64,000 nt of DNA, from positions 531,674 through 595,673 of the forward strand of contig NZ_OKQO01000001.1 in the NCBI RefSeq assembly GCF_900289145.1, read 5' to 3'. How positions within the stretch are numbered: the first letter of the stretch is position 1; each line of letters begins with the position of its first letter. Below, piece after piece: positions 51,943 through 61,357 of this stretch. The position numbers were made by a program, and so were the translations under genes. Origin of the DNA: Neobittarella massiliensis (ex Bilen et al. 2018) (GTDB lineage Bacteria > Bacillota > Clostridia > Oscillospirales > Ruminococcaceae). The notes beneath the pieces were generated by a model. It was not told the DNA's origin and made no database searches. It saw only the letters and a list, made by a program, of their open reading frames with translations.

Positions 51943-52341
51943 ACATGTACCCCCCCTTCTACTGATAACACCGGTGAGAGTTTTAAAATGCTACACAAAA
52001 ATAAGAAAAATAGTATTAGTTTTTATGCTGACCAAAAGCCTTGAACTGTGAAAACTCCTGCAATTACATGATTTTTCATCTATTAGGACACTTATAAAAG
52101 TAATAATTTTGACGCTTTGATGCCCAAATGGTGCTCAGATTTCTTATAGAGATATAAAACGATAGGGGCAGCTGTAAAAAATATCGCACTATGCGGGGGC
52201 GAAAGCACTCGTTGCTTTTATCCTCTTGGTTACCATATAAGCAGGGGCAGACGAACTTGTCAGCCGAAAATTATAGAAAAGTCAAAATACAGGTGATATA
52301 ATGCAAGCATATAAATTTTGATCGGCAGGCAGGATGGATTG
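51943..52341. other. A+T-rich divergent intergenic region
   Basis: About 400 nt without a credible gene between the sigma gene and the YbaK-like gene. The only confident element is the promoter at 52274-52302. Confidence 0.4.
52274..52302 (+). promoter_or_regulatory. Predicted promoter of the YbaK-like gene
   Basis: TAGAAA (52274-52279), 17 bp, consensus TATAAT (52297-52302), about 33 nt before the start codon. Confidence 0.65.
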
Positions 52342-52848
52342 ATGAATAAGCAACAAATATACGATTATTTAAGACAAGAAAATATTTGGCATGAGATAAC
52401 AGAACACGAAGCAGTTTATAATATGGCTGAACTATCAAATATTGAGATACCTTATCCAGAATATGATGCGAAAAATCTCTTTGTCCGTGATGATAAGAAA
52501 AGAAATTATTATCTTATTACCGTTAAAGGAGATAAGCGAGTAGATTTGAAAGAGTTTCGTAAAAGCAACAACACAAGAGCATTATCTTTTGCATCGGCTG
52601 ATGATTTAATGGATATTATGGGATTGATACCTGGAGCAGTAACGCCTCTTGGGTTGTTGAATGATTCCGAATGTAAGGTGACACTATTTTTAGATAATGA
52701 CTTTATGGATGATTCGGGTTTGATAGGTGTTCACCCAAATGATAATACGGCAACAGTTTGGCTTAAAGCAAAAGACTTAATGAAACTTATTCAGAAACAC
52801 GGAAACACGGTAAATACCGTGCAGATACAAGCCACAGACAAATTGTAA
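52342..52848 (+). CDS. YbaK/ProX-type aminoacyl-tRNA deacylase domain protein
   Basis: This 168-residue protein is of the YbaK/prolyl-tRNA synthetase-associated domain family (ProX/PrdX), which hydrolyses mischarged Ala- or Cys-tRNA-Pro. Family features are EHEAVYNMAELSNI, KNLFVRDDKKRNYYLITVKG, DKRVDLKEFRK, SFASADDLMDIMGLIPGAVT (conserved GxVTPxGL follows) and the final TVWLKAKDLMKLI. The gene is markedly A+T-rich relative to its flanks, suggesting recent acquisition. ATG 52342 is preferred to an in-frame upstream start because of AGGATGG spacing. Confidence 0.85.
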   Translation: MNKQQIYDYLRQENIWHEITEHEAVYNMAELSNIEIPYPEYDAKNLFVRDDKKRNYYLITVKGDKRVDLKEFRKSNNTRALSFASADDLMDIMGLIPGAVTPLGLLNDSECKVTLFLDNDFMDDSGLIGVHPNDNTATVWLKAKDLMKLIQKHGNTVNTVQIQATDKL

Positions 52849-53326
52849 TTTGCACGATGGTTTGGGGTATTCCCAGTAAGCAAAAATCACTTTTACCGTC
52901 GCATACGAGATAGTGATTTCTATGGAAAGGATACCCTTTTTCTATGCTTGCTACGAAATTTTTCACCAAGGAATGGAAGGGAAAGGACAACTATTTATAG
53001 AAAATGTTACGCAGATAGAAGGTGTTTTCGTAAGAAAAGCCATAAACACCTTGTCCTATCAGTTTCGATGTCTGTAAAGCCTTTGTTCACAAAGTGTTGG
53101 CGGGTTTTAACCGCTTGCCATCTATATCAAATACATAATTTATGCCTTCTGTACTGCTGTGACAAACGCCGGAAATTATTTTCATATCCGGTATAGCGCA
53201 TCACCGCCGACCTGAAGGAGCAGTTTGATCGGTGCCGACCTGTATCGGCGAAAATGAGATGTAGAGATATGCGCGGGGGAGATCGCCCAAACGGATGGCG
53301 CGCCCGAAAAGTTGGCGAGGTGACAA
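52849..53326. other. Gene-free region with a possible structured RNA or decayed sequence
   Basis: No complete gene. AAGGTGTTT (53019-53027) pairs with AAACACCTT (53044-53052), enclosed by AGGACAA (52984-52990) and TTGTCCT (53051-53057). The base composition changes from A+T-rich to G+C-rich near 53200, so the boundary of an acquired segment may lie here. Confidence 0.35.
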
Positions 53327-53365
53327 AAAAGCGAGGTATCCCTATCTCAGGGAGACCTCGCTTTT
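53325..53365 (-). terminator. Terminator of the DUF711-ACT operon
   Basis: AAAAGCGAGGTaTCCC pairs with GGGAgACCTCGCTTTT (53350-53365) with one mismatch; the minus strand ends in TTTTTT. Confidence 0.8.
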
Positions 53366-53454
53366 GCCGTTTTTTACTGTCTGCCATACCGGCAGAGGCT
53401 TTTTGCTTTGGGACTCGGCCGCTATGGGGCGGCCAAAACAGTTTTGGAGAGTGA

Positions 53455-54810
53455 TCAGTTTTTTAAGCTCTGCAGCGGGGCGGGGATACGGCCGCCGCGG
53501 GCGATCATCTTCTCGGCCGATTTACTGCCCACCGGCATGACCGGGCCGCTGCCAAGCAGGCCGCCAAATTCCAGCTCCTCGCCCACCTTTTTGCCGATGG
53601 CGGGGATGATGCGCACGGCGGTGGTCTTGGAGTTGACCATGCCGATGGCCGCCTCGTCGGCGATGATGGCGCTGATGGTGGCCGGGGTGATATCGCCGGG
53701 CACCACGATCATATCAAGCCCCACCGAGCACACGGCGGTCATAGCTTCCAGCTTTTCCAGCGTTAGGGTGCCGGCCTTGGCCGCGGCGATCATGCCGGCG
53801 TCTTCCGATACCGGGATAAAGGCGCCGGAGAGCCCGCCCACATTGGAGGAAGCCATGACGCCGCCCTTTTTCACCGCATCGTTGAGCATGGCCAGCGCGG
53901 CGGTAGTGCCGTGGGTGCCGCACTGCTCGAGACCGATCTCCTCTAAGATGTGGGCCACGCTGTCGCCGATGGCCGGAGTGGGTGCCAGCGACAGGTCGAC
54001 GATGCCGAAGGGAACGCCCAGCGCTTCTGCCGCCTCGGCCCCCACCAGCTGGCCCATGCGGGTGATCTTAAAGGCGGTCTTTTTGATGAGATCGGCCACG
54101 TCGGTGAGGTCGCCGCCCTGCATTTTGGCCAGGGCCGCCCGCACCACCCCGGGGCCGGATACGCCCACGTTGATGACGCAGTCGGGCTCGCCCACGCCGT
54201 GGAAGGCGCCGGCCATAAAGGGGTTGTCCTCCACCGCGTTGCAAAACACCACCAGTTTGGCCGGGCCGATACAGTTTTTGTCGGCGGTGACTTCGGCGCT
54301 CTTTTTGACGATCTCGCCCATCATCTTCACCGCGTCCATATTGATACCGGTGCGGGTGGAGCCCACATTGACCGAGGCGCAGATGTGCTCGGTCTGGCGC
54401 AGAGCCTCGGGGATGGCCTCTATCAGCTCCATGTCGCCGGGGGCGAAGCCCTTTTGCACCAGCGCCGAGAAGCCGCCCAAAAAGTTGACGCCCACCGTGC
54501 CGGCCGCCCGCTCCAGCGTGAGGGCATATTTGACCGGGTCGCCGCCGGACACCGCCAACACGTGGGAGATGGGGGTGACAGAGATGCGCTTGTTGACGAT
54601 GGGGATGCCGTACTTGTCCTCGATCTGCTGGCCGACTTTTACCAGGTCTTTGGCGCGGGTGGTGATCTTCTGGTAGATCTTTTCGCAGGCGCGGTCGATA
54701 TCGGTGTCGGCGCAGTCCAGCAGGGAGATGCCCATGGTGATGGTGCGGATGTCCAGGTTCTCCTGCTGGATCATCTGTATGGTCTCTAGTATCTCGCTCG
54801 TACTCAGCAT
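53455..54810 (-). CDS. DUF711/UPF0210 (PFL) family protein
   Basis: This 451-residue protein begins [20 protein letters not shown] and has the family blocks [71 protein letters not shown] and the C-terminal [13 protein letters not shown]. The fold is related to formate C-acetyltransferase-like glycyl radical enzyme barrels, but the radical site is absent and no activity is known. It is routinely found with the small ACT protein encoded just upstream. Confidence 0.92.
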   Translation of the reverse strand: MLSTSEILETIQMIQQENLDIRTITMGISLLDCADTDIDRACEKIYQKITTRAKDLVKVGQQIEDKYGIPIVNKRISVTPISHVLAVSGGDPVKYALTLERAAGTVGVNFLGGFSALVQKGFAPGDMELIEAIPEALRQTEHICASVNVGSTRTGINMDAVKMMGEIVKKSAEVTADKNCIGPAKLVVFCNAVEDNPFMAGAFHGVGEPDCVINVGVSGPGVVRAALAKMQGGDLTDVADLIKKTAFKITRMGQLVGAEAAEALGVPFGIVDLSLAPTPAIGDSVAHILEEIGLEQCGTHGTTAALAMLNDAVKKGGVMASSNVGGLSGAFIPVSEDAGMIAAAKAGTLTLEKLEAMTAVCSVGLDMIVVPGDITPATISAIIADEAAIGMVNSKTTAVRIIPAIGKKVGEELEFGGLLGSGPVMPVGSKSAEKMIARGGRIPAPLQSLKN

Positions 54811-54822
54811 GGTCGGCCCTCC

Positions 54823-55092
54823 CTATATGCGGTGCATCGAGTTGAAGATATCCTCGTGCATCAGGTGGATCTGCAGGTTCCGATCCTGCCCCAGGGCGGT
54901 CAGCTGGGTGCGCAGGTCAGACAGGTCTACGTTGCATTTGGAGATATCCACCACCATGATCATGGCGAAGTACCCCCCCAGCACCGACTGGGTCACGTCT
55001 TGCACGTTGGCGTTTACCTGGGCGCACAGCCCGCTGACGGCGGCCAGAATGCCCACCGTGTCTTTACCGATTACAGAGATGACAGCGTTCAC
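54823..55092 (-). CDS. ACT domain protein (UPF0237 type)
   Basis: This 89-residue single ACT domain (VNAVISVIGKDTVGILAAVS, QSVLGGYFAMIMVVDIS) is presumed to be an amino-acid-binding regulatory subunit for the downstream DUF711 protein, 12 nt away. The GTG start at 55092 is supported by AGGAGG 9 nt before it. Confidence 0.92.
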   Translation of the reverse strand: MNAVISVIGKDTVGILAAVSGLCAQVNANVQDVTQSVLGGYFAMIMVVDISKCNVDLSDLRTQLTALGQDRNLQIHLMHEDIFNSMHRI

Positions 55093-55154
55093 AGTATGTT
55101 TCCTCCTATTTTCCTATCTGTTTTATAATGGATAAGGCGGGGCGGCAGCGGGTG

Positions 55155-56906
55155 CTAAAGTTCCTCTACCGCGTGTAAAAACAGCTTGGCGCTCATGTCG
55201 CCGGGCATTTGAAACTGCAGCGTGTGCAGGCACACCTCGGTGAGGATGGCGCTCTCGGGCGCGGCGGCGCGCTTAAACTGGCTGGCGAAAAAGCGCCGGT
55301 AGAAGAGCTGCAGCTTTTCTTTGATGTAGTCGGCGCTGTAGTTTTGCGAAAAGGCCACACAGGCGTAATAGTACAGTTTTTGCGGGTGCATGCCGTACTT
55401 TAAGTGGTAGTAGAGGATAAAGTCGAGCAGGTCGTACTCGCCCAATATCTCCTCGGTCTTCTGGCTGGCCTCGCCGGTCTCGTCGGGGGGCAGCAGTTCG
55501 GGGCTGACGGGGGTGTCTAAAATGTCCTGCACCACTTCGCCGGCGCCGTAAAAGCGGTCTTTTACCCGGCCGGCCACCTGCCGCACCACCGTTTTGGGCA
55601 GGCAGATGTTGACATTGAAGTTGGCCAGCGCATCGCCGCCAAAGGTGCAAAAGCCCAGCGCCGCCTCGGACAGATCGCCGGTGCCCACCACGAAACCACC
55701 GACAGTGTTGGCGATGTCCAGCGCGATCTGGGTGCGCTCGCGGGCCTGGGCGTTTTCGTAGGTGACATCTTTTTTCTGCCCGTCGTGGCCGATGGCGGTG
55801 AAGTGCACCTGCACGCTGTCTTTGATGGGGATCTCGCGCAGCGCACAGCCCAGGGCCGAAATCAGCGCCTTGGCGTTTTGGTAGGTGCGGCCGGTGGTGC
55901 CAAAACCGGGCATGGTGATGGCGGTGATGTGCTCGTGGCCCAGCCCCAGCCGGTCGCAGGCGCCGGCGCACACCAGCAGCGCCAGAGTAGAATCCAACCC
56001 GCCGGAGACGGCGATGACCAGGTTTTTGATGCCGGTGTTCTCCATGCGCACCGCCAGGCTCTTGACCTGCAGCGCAAACAGCTCGTCGAGCTGCTCGGGG
56101 CGCAGGATGTAGGGGTTTTGGCGCAAGGGGCGCATCAGCGTGCGCTGCCCCTCTACCGGCTGGGTGTGGCAGGCGGCCTCGAACGCGGCGGGGGCGCTGC
56201 CGGCGGCCAGTATATCGAGGTCGATATCGACACAGCTCACCGGTGGGCCGTCGATCTCGCGGCCAAAGTCGAGCAGCTGGCCGCTCTCAAACACCGCCGT
56301 CTGGGGCTCGAACACCCAGGGGGACGACGAGCCGCCCAGCCCGCCCTGACACAGCGCGACACAGATGCCCAGCGCCGCCGAGACCTCTTTTATCTGGCGC
56401 AGCACCCGGTCGCTGTAGCCCAGGATACAGGGCTGGCAGGCGGGCAGCAGCAGGATCTGGGCGCCGCTGCGGGCGATATCGCCGGCGTGGCGCACCAGCT
56501 GAGCGGGGTCGCAAAACAGCACCGCCGCCCGGCTGCCGGCCAGCGTAAAGGTGAACAGGCCCGCCGCGCTATCGGCGCGAAATTGGCCCAGCAGCTGCCC
56601 CGCCTGGCAGATGTAGCAGCTCTCGCCGCCGCCGTCGGGCAGGGTAAAGAGCACGGCGCTTTTGATCATGGCGGTCTTAGACAGCAGGTAGGGCAGCAGC
56701 TGCTGGCCCTGCTCGGCGATGAGACCGTTTTGGAAGACAGAGCCCAAACTGCCGCCGGTAAAGCTGTGGTGGGGCAAAAAGATCAAATCGGGGCAGTGCT
56801 GCTGCGCCAGCTCGGCGATGCGCTCTGCCGCCTGCTGTGCGCCCAGCCCCAGATCCGACTGGTCGATGGGGGCTGACAGAGCACAGATACGGACATTGTT
56901 TTGCAC
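55155..56906 (-). CDS. nadE: NAD+ synthetase with degenerate N-terminal nitrilase-like domain
   Basis: This 583-residue protein has a C-terminal NAD synthetase with PP-loop VIAVSGGLDSTLALLVC (about 305-321), TMPGFGTTGRTYQNA, VGTGDLSEAALGFCTFGGDA and the usual DNxN-like NVNICLPKTVV. The N-terminal CN-hydrolase-like domain (1-245) normally supplies ammonia from glutamine with an E-K-C triad. Here the Glu position reads LPHHSFTGG instead of FPELxxxGY, no clear catalytic Lys is found, and the region before FCDPAQL is shortened. A GTG at 56906 has AGGAGG 10 nt upstream, better than the ATG at 56927. Confidence 0.9.
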   Translation of the reverse strand: MQNNVRICALSAPIDQSDLGLGAQQAAERIAELAQQHCPDLIFLPHHSFTGGSLGSVFQNGLIAEQGQQLLPYLLSKTAMIKSAVLFTLPDGGGESCYICQAGQLLGQFRADSAAGLFTFTLAGSRAAVLFCDPAQLVRHAGDIARSGAQILLLPACQPCILGYSDRVLRQIKEVSAALGICVALCQGGLGGSSSPWVFEPQTAVFESGQLLDFGREIDGPPVSCVDIDLDILAAGSAPAAFEAACHTQPVEGQRTLMRPLRQNPYILRPEQLDELFALQVKSLAVRMENTGIKNLVIAVSGGLDSTLALLVCAGACDRLGLGHEHITAITMPGFGTTGRTYQNAKALISALGCALREIPIKDSVQVHFTAIGHDGQKKDVTYENAQARERTQIALDIANTVGGFVVGTGDLSEAALGFCTFGGDALANFNVNICLPKTVVRQVAGRVKDRFYGAGEVVQDILDTPVSPELLPPDETGEASQKTEEILGEYDLLDFILYYHLKYGMHPQKLYYYACVAFSQNYSADYIKEKLQLFYRRFFASQFKRAAAPESAILTEVCLHTLQFQMPGDMSAKLFLHAVEEL

Positions 56907-57238
56907 GGTACAAGGTCCTCCTGACATCTTGATATCGCCGCCGGGCCAAAGCGCGGCGGCGCTGCGCGGGGGGCCAGCCGATACCGGCCACAACGGCCGC
57001 AGCTGCCCTGCGCTACAGATAGTTTATTATAGCATATTTTCACAGCGCACTGAAAGAAAAACCGCGTTTTTGCCCCTGCTTGCCAGAATATGGCGATTTG
57101 CATAAAACCCCGCCCCAAACAGCCGGACCGGTACCACAGCTTGGCGGAGACGGCGCCGTCTGGCGTGCGGCGGGCGGCGCCCCCGGCACAGTGGGCAGCG
57201 GCGGGCGGCAGTTGGCGGCAGCTGGCAGCAGTGGACAC

Positions 57239-57267
57239 TTGTATATGACTTTACTTTTGTTTATAAT
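57239..57267 (+). promoter_or_regulatory. Promoter of the Lrp-aminotransferase operon
   Basis: TTGTAT (57239-57244), 17 bp, consensus TATAAT (57262-57267). The rest of the 440-nt gap from 56907 contains only short GGCGGCAG/GGCAGCAG-like repeats near 57200-57230. Confidence 0.75.
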
Positions 57268-57346
57268 GGTAAGAACCGGCGGCCCGGAGCCGTGGGCCCG
57301 GTGGCCGGCAAAAACAAAAAATACAGAGTTGAAAGGAGCGTTTTGC

Positions 57347-57826
57347 ATGGACAAACTTTTGCGGCTGCTGCGCAAAGAGGGCGCGATGGAACCGGCCCAA
57401 CTGGCCATTTTACTGGGGGAAGAGGAGGCGGCCGTGGCCGCGCGTCTTCGCGAGCTAGAGGATCAGGGCGTCATTATGGGCTACCGGGCGATCCTGGATT
57501 TTGAGAAGACCGGCGAGGACCATGTGGAAGCGCTGATCGACTTAAAAGTGACCCCCCGCAAAGACTGCGGCTTTGACTACGTGGCAAACAAGATCGCCCA
57601 GATGAAAGAGGTGGAGTCGCTCTACCTGATGAGCGGCGGGTACGACCTGTCGGTCAAGGTGGTGGGCAAGACCTTTCAGGACATCGCCATGATGGTGGCC
57701 CGCAAGCTCTCGACCATCGAGGGGGTCACCGGCACCAAGACCCATTTCGTGCTCAAGAAATACAAGGAGGAGAACGTCCTCTTTAGCACCGAGAAAATCG
57801 ACGAGAGGGGACTGACGAACCTGTGA
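57347..57826 (+). CDS. Lrp/AsnC family transcriptional regulator
   Basis: This 159-residue protein has a winged HTH (about 1-50; MEPAQLAILLGEEEAAVAAR, LEDQGVIMGYRAILDFEKTG) followed by a RAM/AsnC ligand-binding domain (EALIDLKVTPRKDCGFDYVA, LYLMSGGYDLSVKVVG). Its stop overlaps the aminotransferase start by GTGA, so the regulator probably senses an amino acid handled by that enzyme. GAAAGGAG precedes the ATG. Confidence 0.92.
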   Translation: MDKLLRLLRKEGAMEPAQLAILLGEEEAAVAARLRELEDQGVIMGYRAILDFEKTGEDHVEALIDLKVTPRKDCGFDYVANKIAQMKEVESLYLMSGGYDLSVKVVGKTFQDIAMMVARKLSTIEGVTGTKTHFVLKKYKEENVLFSTEKIDERGLTNL

Positions 57827-58995
57827 TAAGCTACGACCAGATACTCTCGGACAAGGTGAAGATGGTAAAGCCCTCGGGCATCCGCAAATTTTTTGACCTG
57901 GCCAGCGAGATGGAGGGGGTCATCAGCCTGGGGGTGGGGGAGCCGGACTTCGACACCCCCTACTCGGTGCGGCAGGCCGGCATCCGCTCGCTGGAGCAGG
58001 GGCGCACCTACTACACCGCCAACAACGGCCTGATGGAGCTCAGGGAGGGCATCTCCCGCTACCTGCAGCGCCGCTTTTCGCTCTCCTACGCGCCCAAAGA
58101 CGAGATCCTCGTCACGGTGGGCGGGTCGGAGGCCATCGACATCGGCGTGCGGGCGCTGGTGAACCCCGGCGACGAGGTCATCATCCCCCAGCCCAGCTTT
58201 GTCTGCTACGAGCCCATCGTGCAGCTGTGCGGCGGGGTGCCGGTGATCATCGAGACCAAGGTGGAGGACGAGTTTCGCCTGACGGCCAAGGACTTAAAAG
58301 AGAAGATCACGAGCAAGACCAAGCTGCTCATTTTGCCGTTTCCCAACAACCCCACCGGGGCCATCATGCGCCGCGAGGATCTGGAGGAGATCGCCCAGGT
58401 GCTGCGGGGGACCGATATCTGCGTGCTCTCGGACGAGATCTATGCCGAGCTGACCTACGGCGGCGTCAAGCACACCTCCATCGCCCAGCTCGACGATATG
58501 TGGGAGCGCACCCTGCTGGTGGGCGGCTTTTCCAAATCCTACGCCATGACCGGCTGGCGGCTGGGCTATGTGTGCGCGCCGGCGCCCATTGTCGCCCAGA
58601 TCAAAAAGATCCACCAGTTCGCCATCATGTGCGCCCCCACCACCAGCCAGTACGCGGCCATCGAGGCCATCAACAACTGCGATGAGGAGATCGAGGCCAT
58701 GCGCGACGAGTACGACGCTCGCCGCCGCTTCATCGTCGACGCCTTTAACAAGATGGGGCTCGACTGCTTTTCGCCCCGGGGGGCGTTTTACGTGTTCCCC
58801 TGCATCAAGTCTACCGGCCTGAGCTCGGCCGCGTTTTGCGAGCAGCTGCTGCAGGCCAAAAAGATCGCCGTGGTGCCGGGCGACGCCTTTGGCGCCTGCG
58901 GTGAGGGGTACTTGCGGGTGAGCTATTGCTACTCGATCAAGCACCTGAAAAAAGCAGTGGAAAAGATCGGTGAATTCATCCGCGAACTGGGCTGA
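57823..58995 (+). CDS. PLP-dependent class I aminotransferase
   Basis: This 390-residue fold-type I aminotransferase has ISLGVGEPDFDTPYSVRQAG, TYYTANNGLMELREGISRYL, the NNPTGAIM block, CVLSDEIYAELTYGG and the PLP-lysine segment VGGFSKSYAMTGWRLGYV, with C-terminal GYLRVSYCYS. It resembles PatA/AspC-like enzymes acting on aromatic, aspartate or alanine-type substrates; specificity cannot be told. The GTG start overlaps the lrp stop by 4 nt. Confidence 0.93.
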   Translation: MISYDQILSDKVKMVKPSGIRKFFDLASEMEGVISLGVGEPDFDTPYSVRQAGIRSLEQGRTYYTANNGLMELREGISRYLQRRFSLSYAPKDEILVTVGGSEAIDIGVRALVNPGDEVIIPQPSFVCYEPIVQLCGGVPVIIETKVEDEFRLTAKDLKEKITSKTKLLILPFPNNPTGAIMRREDLEEIAQVLRGTDICVLSDEIYAELTYGGVKHTSIAQLDDMWERTLLVGGFSKSYAMTGWRLGYVCAPAPIVAQIKKIHQFAIMCAPTTSQYAAIEAINNCDEEIEAMRDEYDARRRFIVDAFNKMGLDCFSPRGAFYVFPCIKSTGLSSAAFCEQLLQAKKIAVVPGDAFGACGEGYLRVSYCYSIKHLKKAVEKIGEFIRELG

Positions 58996-59076
58996 GCCCG
59001 GCGGGGGATAGGCCCGGCAGGCCGGTGCGGTGGCACCGGCTTTGTTTGTGTAGCAGAAGAGGTAGAGGGAGGCCCT

Positions 59077-60258
59077 ATGGACAAGAGAGACACGGTGGCG
59101 GTGCTGCCCTGCCCGCAGTACGAGCGGGCGGCGGTAGGTGAGACGGTGGAGCGGCTGCTTGGCCTGTTGCCGCGCGACGGGCGGCTGGGGCCCCACAGCC
59201 GGGTGACCGTAAAGCCCAACTTGCTGATGAAACGCGCACCGGACGCGGCCACCACCACCCACCCGGAGGTGGTGTACGCGGTGATATGCTGGTTAAAACA
59301 GCAGGGCGTGCGCCACATCACCATCGCCGACAGCCCCGGCGGCCCCTATACGAAACAGGCGCTTATGGCCATCTACCGGGCCAGCGGCATGGAGCGGGTG
59401 GCCGCCGAGACTGGCGCGGTGCTCAACCTCGACCTCGGCTCGCGGGAGATAAAGAGCGCCGGCAGCGGCCCGGTGGGCAGCTTTACGGTGATAGAGCCGC
59501 TGTGCCCGCGGGAAAAAGACAGCGGCTGCGACTACATCGTGGACATCTGCAAGCTCAAGACCCACTGTATGACCACCTTGTCGGGGGCGGTGAAAAACAT
59601 GTTTGGCAGCATACCCGGGCTGCTCAAGCCGCGGATGCACTACCGCTACCCCCAGGTGGAGGACTTTGCGGGGATGCTGGTGGACCTCTGCCAGACGGTG
59701 ACGCCGCACCTGGTGGTGGTAGACGCCATCGAGACCATGGAGGGGGACGGCCCCTCCAGCGGAGACAAGCGGCAGCTGGGCCTGCTGCTGGCCGGCGCGA
59801 GCCCCTTTGCGGTGGATGTGGCGCTGTGCCGGCTGGCCGGGTTTGCGCCCGAGCAGGTGCCCACGGTGCGCCTGGCCGCCGCGCGGGGGCTGTGCGGCGA
59901 TGACATCGAGGTGGTGGGCCAGCCGCAGCTGCTGTGTGACCGGCAGCTGAAACTGCCCCGGTCGGCATCGGTAGACTTTACCGGCCGGCTGCCGGGCTTT
60001 TTGCGGCCGGTGGCCGGCAAGGTGCTGCCGGCGCTGTTTGCCCCCCGTCCCAAGGTCGATGTACGGCGCTGTATCGGCTGCGGCAAATGCGCCGAGAGCT
60101 GCCCGCCCCAGACCATCCGGCTGGTGCCCAGCAGCAGGGGGCGGGGCAAAGAAGTGGCGGTGATCGGCCGCAAAGACTGTATCCGCTGCTACTGCTGCCA
60201 CGAGATGTGCCCGGTGTCGGCCATCTCGGTCTCGAAAAACCTGCTCACACGGCACTGA
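59077..60258 (+). CDS. DUF362 protein with two 4Fe-4S ferredoxin motifs
   Basis: This 393-residue protein has an N-terminal DUF362 domain (about 1-300; VTVKPNLLMKRAPDAATTTH, ITIADSPGGPYTKQALM, DICKLKTHCMTTLSGAVKNM, VDAIETMEGDGPSSGDKRQL) and a C-terminal 2[4Fe-4S] ferredoxin module: CIGCGKCAESCPPQTI (about 328-343) and CIRCYCCHEMCPVSAI (about 364-379). These proteins are common in anaerobes and probably have a redox role, but it is unproven. It lies in a co-directional run with lrp-aminotransferase and ispE. Confidence 0.9.
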   Translation: MDKRDTVAVLPCPQYERAAVGETVERLLGLLPRDGRLGPHSRVTVKPNLLMKRAPDAATTTHPEVVYAVICWLKQQGVRHITIADSPGGPYTKQALMAIYRASGMERVAAETGAVLNLDLGSREIKSAGSGPVGSFTVIEPLCPREKDSGCDYIVDICKLKTHCMTTLSGAVKNMFGSIPGLLKPRMHYRYPQVEDFAGMLVDLCQTVTPHLVVVDAIETMEGDGPSSGDKRQLGLLLAGASPFAVDVALCRLAGFAPEQVPTVRLAAARGLCGDDIEVVGQPQLLCDRQLKLPRSASVDFTGRLPGFLRPVAGKVLPALFAPRPKVDVRRCIGCGKCAESCPPQTIRLVPSSRGRGKEVAVIGRKDCIRCYCCHEMCPVSAISVSKNLLTRH

Positions 60259-60288
60259 CGGCACTGATGGCACTAGGAGGAGAGAGCG

Positions 60289-61170
60289 ATGGACAAGACC
60301 CTGCGTTTGCGCGCTTACGCCAAGATAAACCTGGCCCTGGATATCGTGGGCCGGCGGGAGGACGGCTATCACCTGATGGACATGGTGATGCAGTCGGTCT
60401 CGCTCTTCGACGAGGTAGCGGTAGAGCGCACCGGAGACAGCATCACGCTGGCCGGCGACGAGACCGCTATGCCGCTGGACGGGCGCAACATCGCCCACCG
60501 GGCGGCGGCGGCCTTTTTCGCCGCCACCGGCCAGCCGGTGGGCTGTCGCATCGAGATCGAAAAACACGTGCCGTCGCAGGCCGGCCTGGGCGGCGGCAGC
60601 GGCGACGGGGCGGCGGTGCTGGTGGCGCTGGATACGCTGTGCGGCACCCATCTGGGCGTCGAGGCGCTGCGGCGTATCGGCGCCGGGGTGGGGGCAGATA
60701 TCCCCTTTATGGTGGGCGGCGGCACCGCCCGGGTGGGCGGCATCGGCGAGCAGATCGAGCAACTGCCGGCCATGCCGGCGTGCTACATCCTCATCGCCAA
60801 GCCGCAGGTGGACGTGCCCACCGGCTCTGCCTTTGCCGCCTTTGACGCGGCGCGCGACCCGCAGCGGCCGGATACCGGACGCTGTGCGGCGGCGGTGCGC
60901 CGGGGCAGCTACCAGCAGCTGTGCCGGTCGCTGGGCAACGCTATGGCCGGCGACTGGCTGCCGCCTGCCATTGAGGAGACTCGCAGGAGGCTGCTCTACC
61001 TGGGCGCCGACGCCGCCTGTATGACCGGCAGCGGGGCGGCGGTGTTCGGCCTGTTCGAGCGGCGGGGCCTGGCCCAGCTGGCGCTGCGGCAGCTGTGTGA
61101 CGCCGGGGTGCGCAGCTGGCTGTGCCGACCGGTGGCGCAGGGGGTTGAGCCGGCAGCGGGCGGCCGATAA
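60289..61170 (+). CDS. ispE: 4-diphosphocytidyl-2-C-methyl-D-erythritol kinase
   Basis: This 293-residue GHMP kinase of the MEP isoprenoid pathway has the N-terminal LRLRAYAKINLALDIVGRRE followed by DGYHLMDMVMQSVSLFDEV, given as DGYHLMDMVMQS, both canonical. The ATP-binding loop is VPSQAGLGGGSGDGAAVLVA, with GSGDGAA where many IspE proteins have GSSDAAA. GAGVGADIPFMVGGGTARV and the C-terminal MTGSGAAVFGLF complete the family pattern. AGGAGG precedes the ATG. Confidence 0.94.
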   Translation: MDKTLRLRAYAKINLALDIVGRREDGYHLMDMVMQSVSLFDEVAVERTGDSITLAGDETAMPLDGRNIAHRAAAAFFAATGQPVGCRIEIEKHVPSQAGLGGGSGDGAAVLVALDTLCGTHLGVEALRRIGAGVGADIPFMVGGGTARVGGIGEQIEQLPAMPACYILIAKPQVDVPTGSAFAAFDAARDPQRPDTGRCAAAVRRGSYQQLCRSLGNAMAGDWLPPAIEETRRRLLYLGADAACMTGSGAAVFGLFERRGLAQLALRQLCDAGVRSWLCRPVAQGVEPAAGGR

Positions 61171-61180
61171 AAAGAAAATG

Positions 61181-61223
61181 AGCGGTACTGCACAGGGGAG
61201 ACCCTGAGCGGTGCCGCTTTTTT
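61181..61223 (+). terminator. ispE terminator
   Basis: AGCGGTACTGC pairs imperfectly with GCGGTGCCGCT, with an inner CAGGG/CCCTG stem, then T5. Confidence 0.7.
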
Positions 61224-61357
61224 GAGTGTAGAACGTGCGGGGCCCCCATCCCGCCGGGATGGGCCGGGCGGGTAGGAACGCCCGGTGCGGCTGCTGCCGC
61301 CCTGCCGGCTTTTGAGCGGGCCGGCAGAGACCGATGCCGGGAGAGAGGATTGCCCGG

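Noticed and set aside
53408..54676. Long plus-strand open frame (about 420 codons) opposite the DUF711 gene
   Set aside because: It is the antisense shadow of a conserved minus-strand gene; its translation is Ser/Pro/Thr-rich with no family motif.
59293..60762. Long minus-strand open frame opposite the DUF362 and ispE genes
   Set aside because: His/Gln/Gly/Ala-rich shadow of two well-supported plus-strand genes in G+C-rich DNA.
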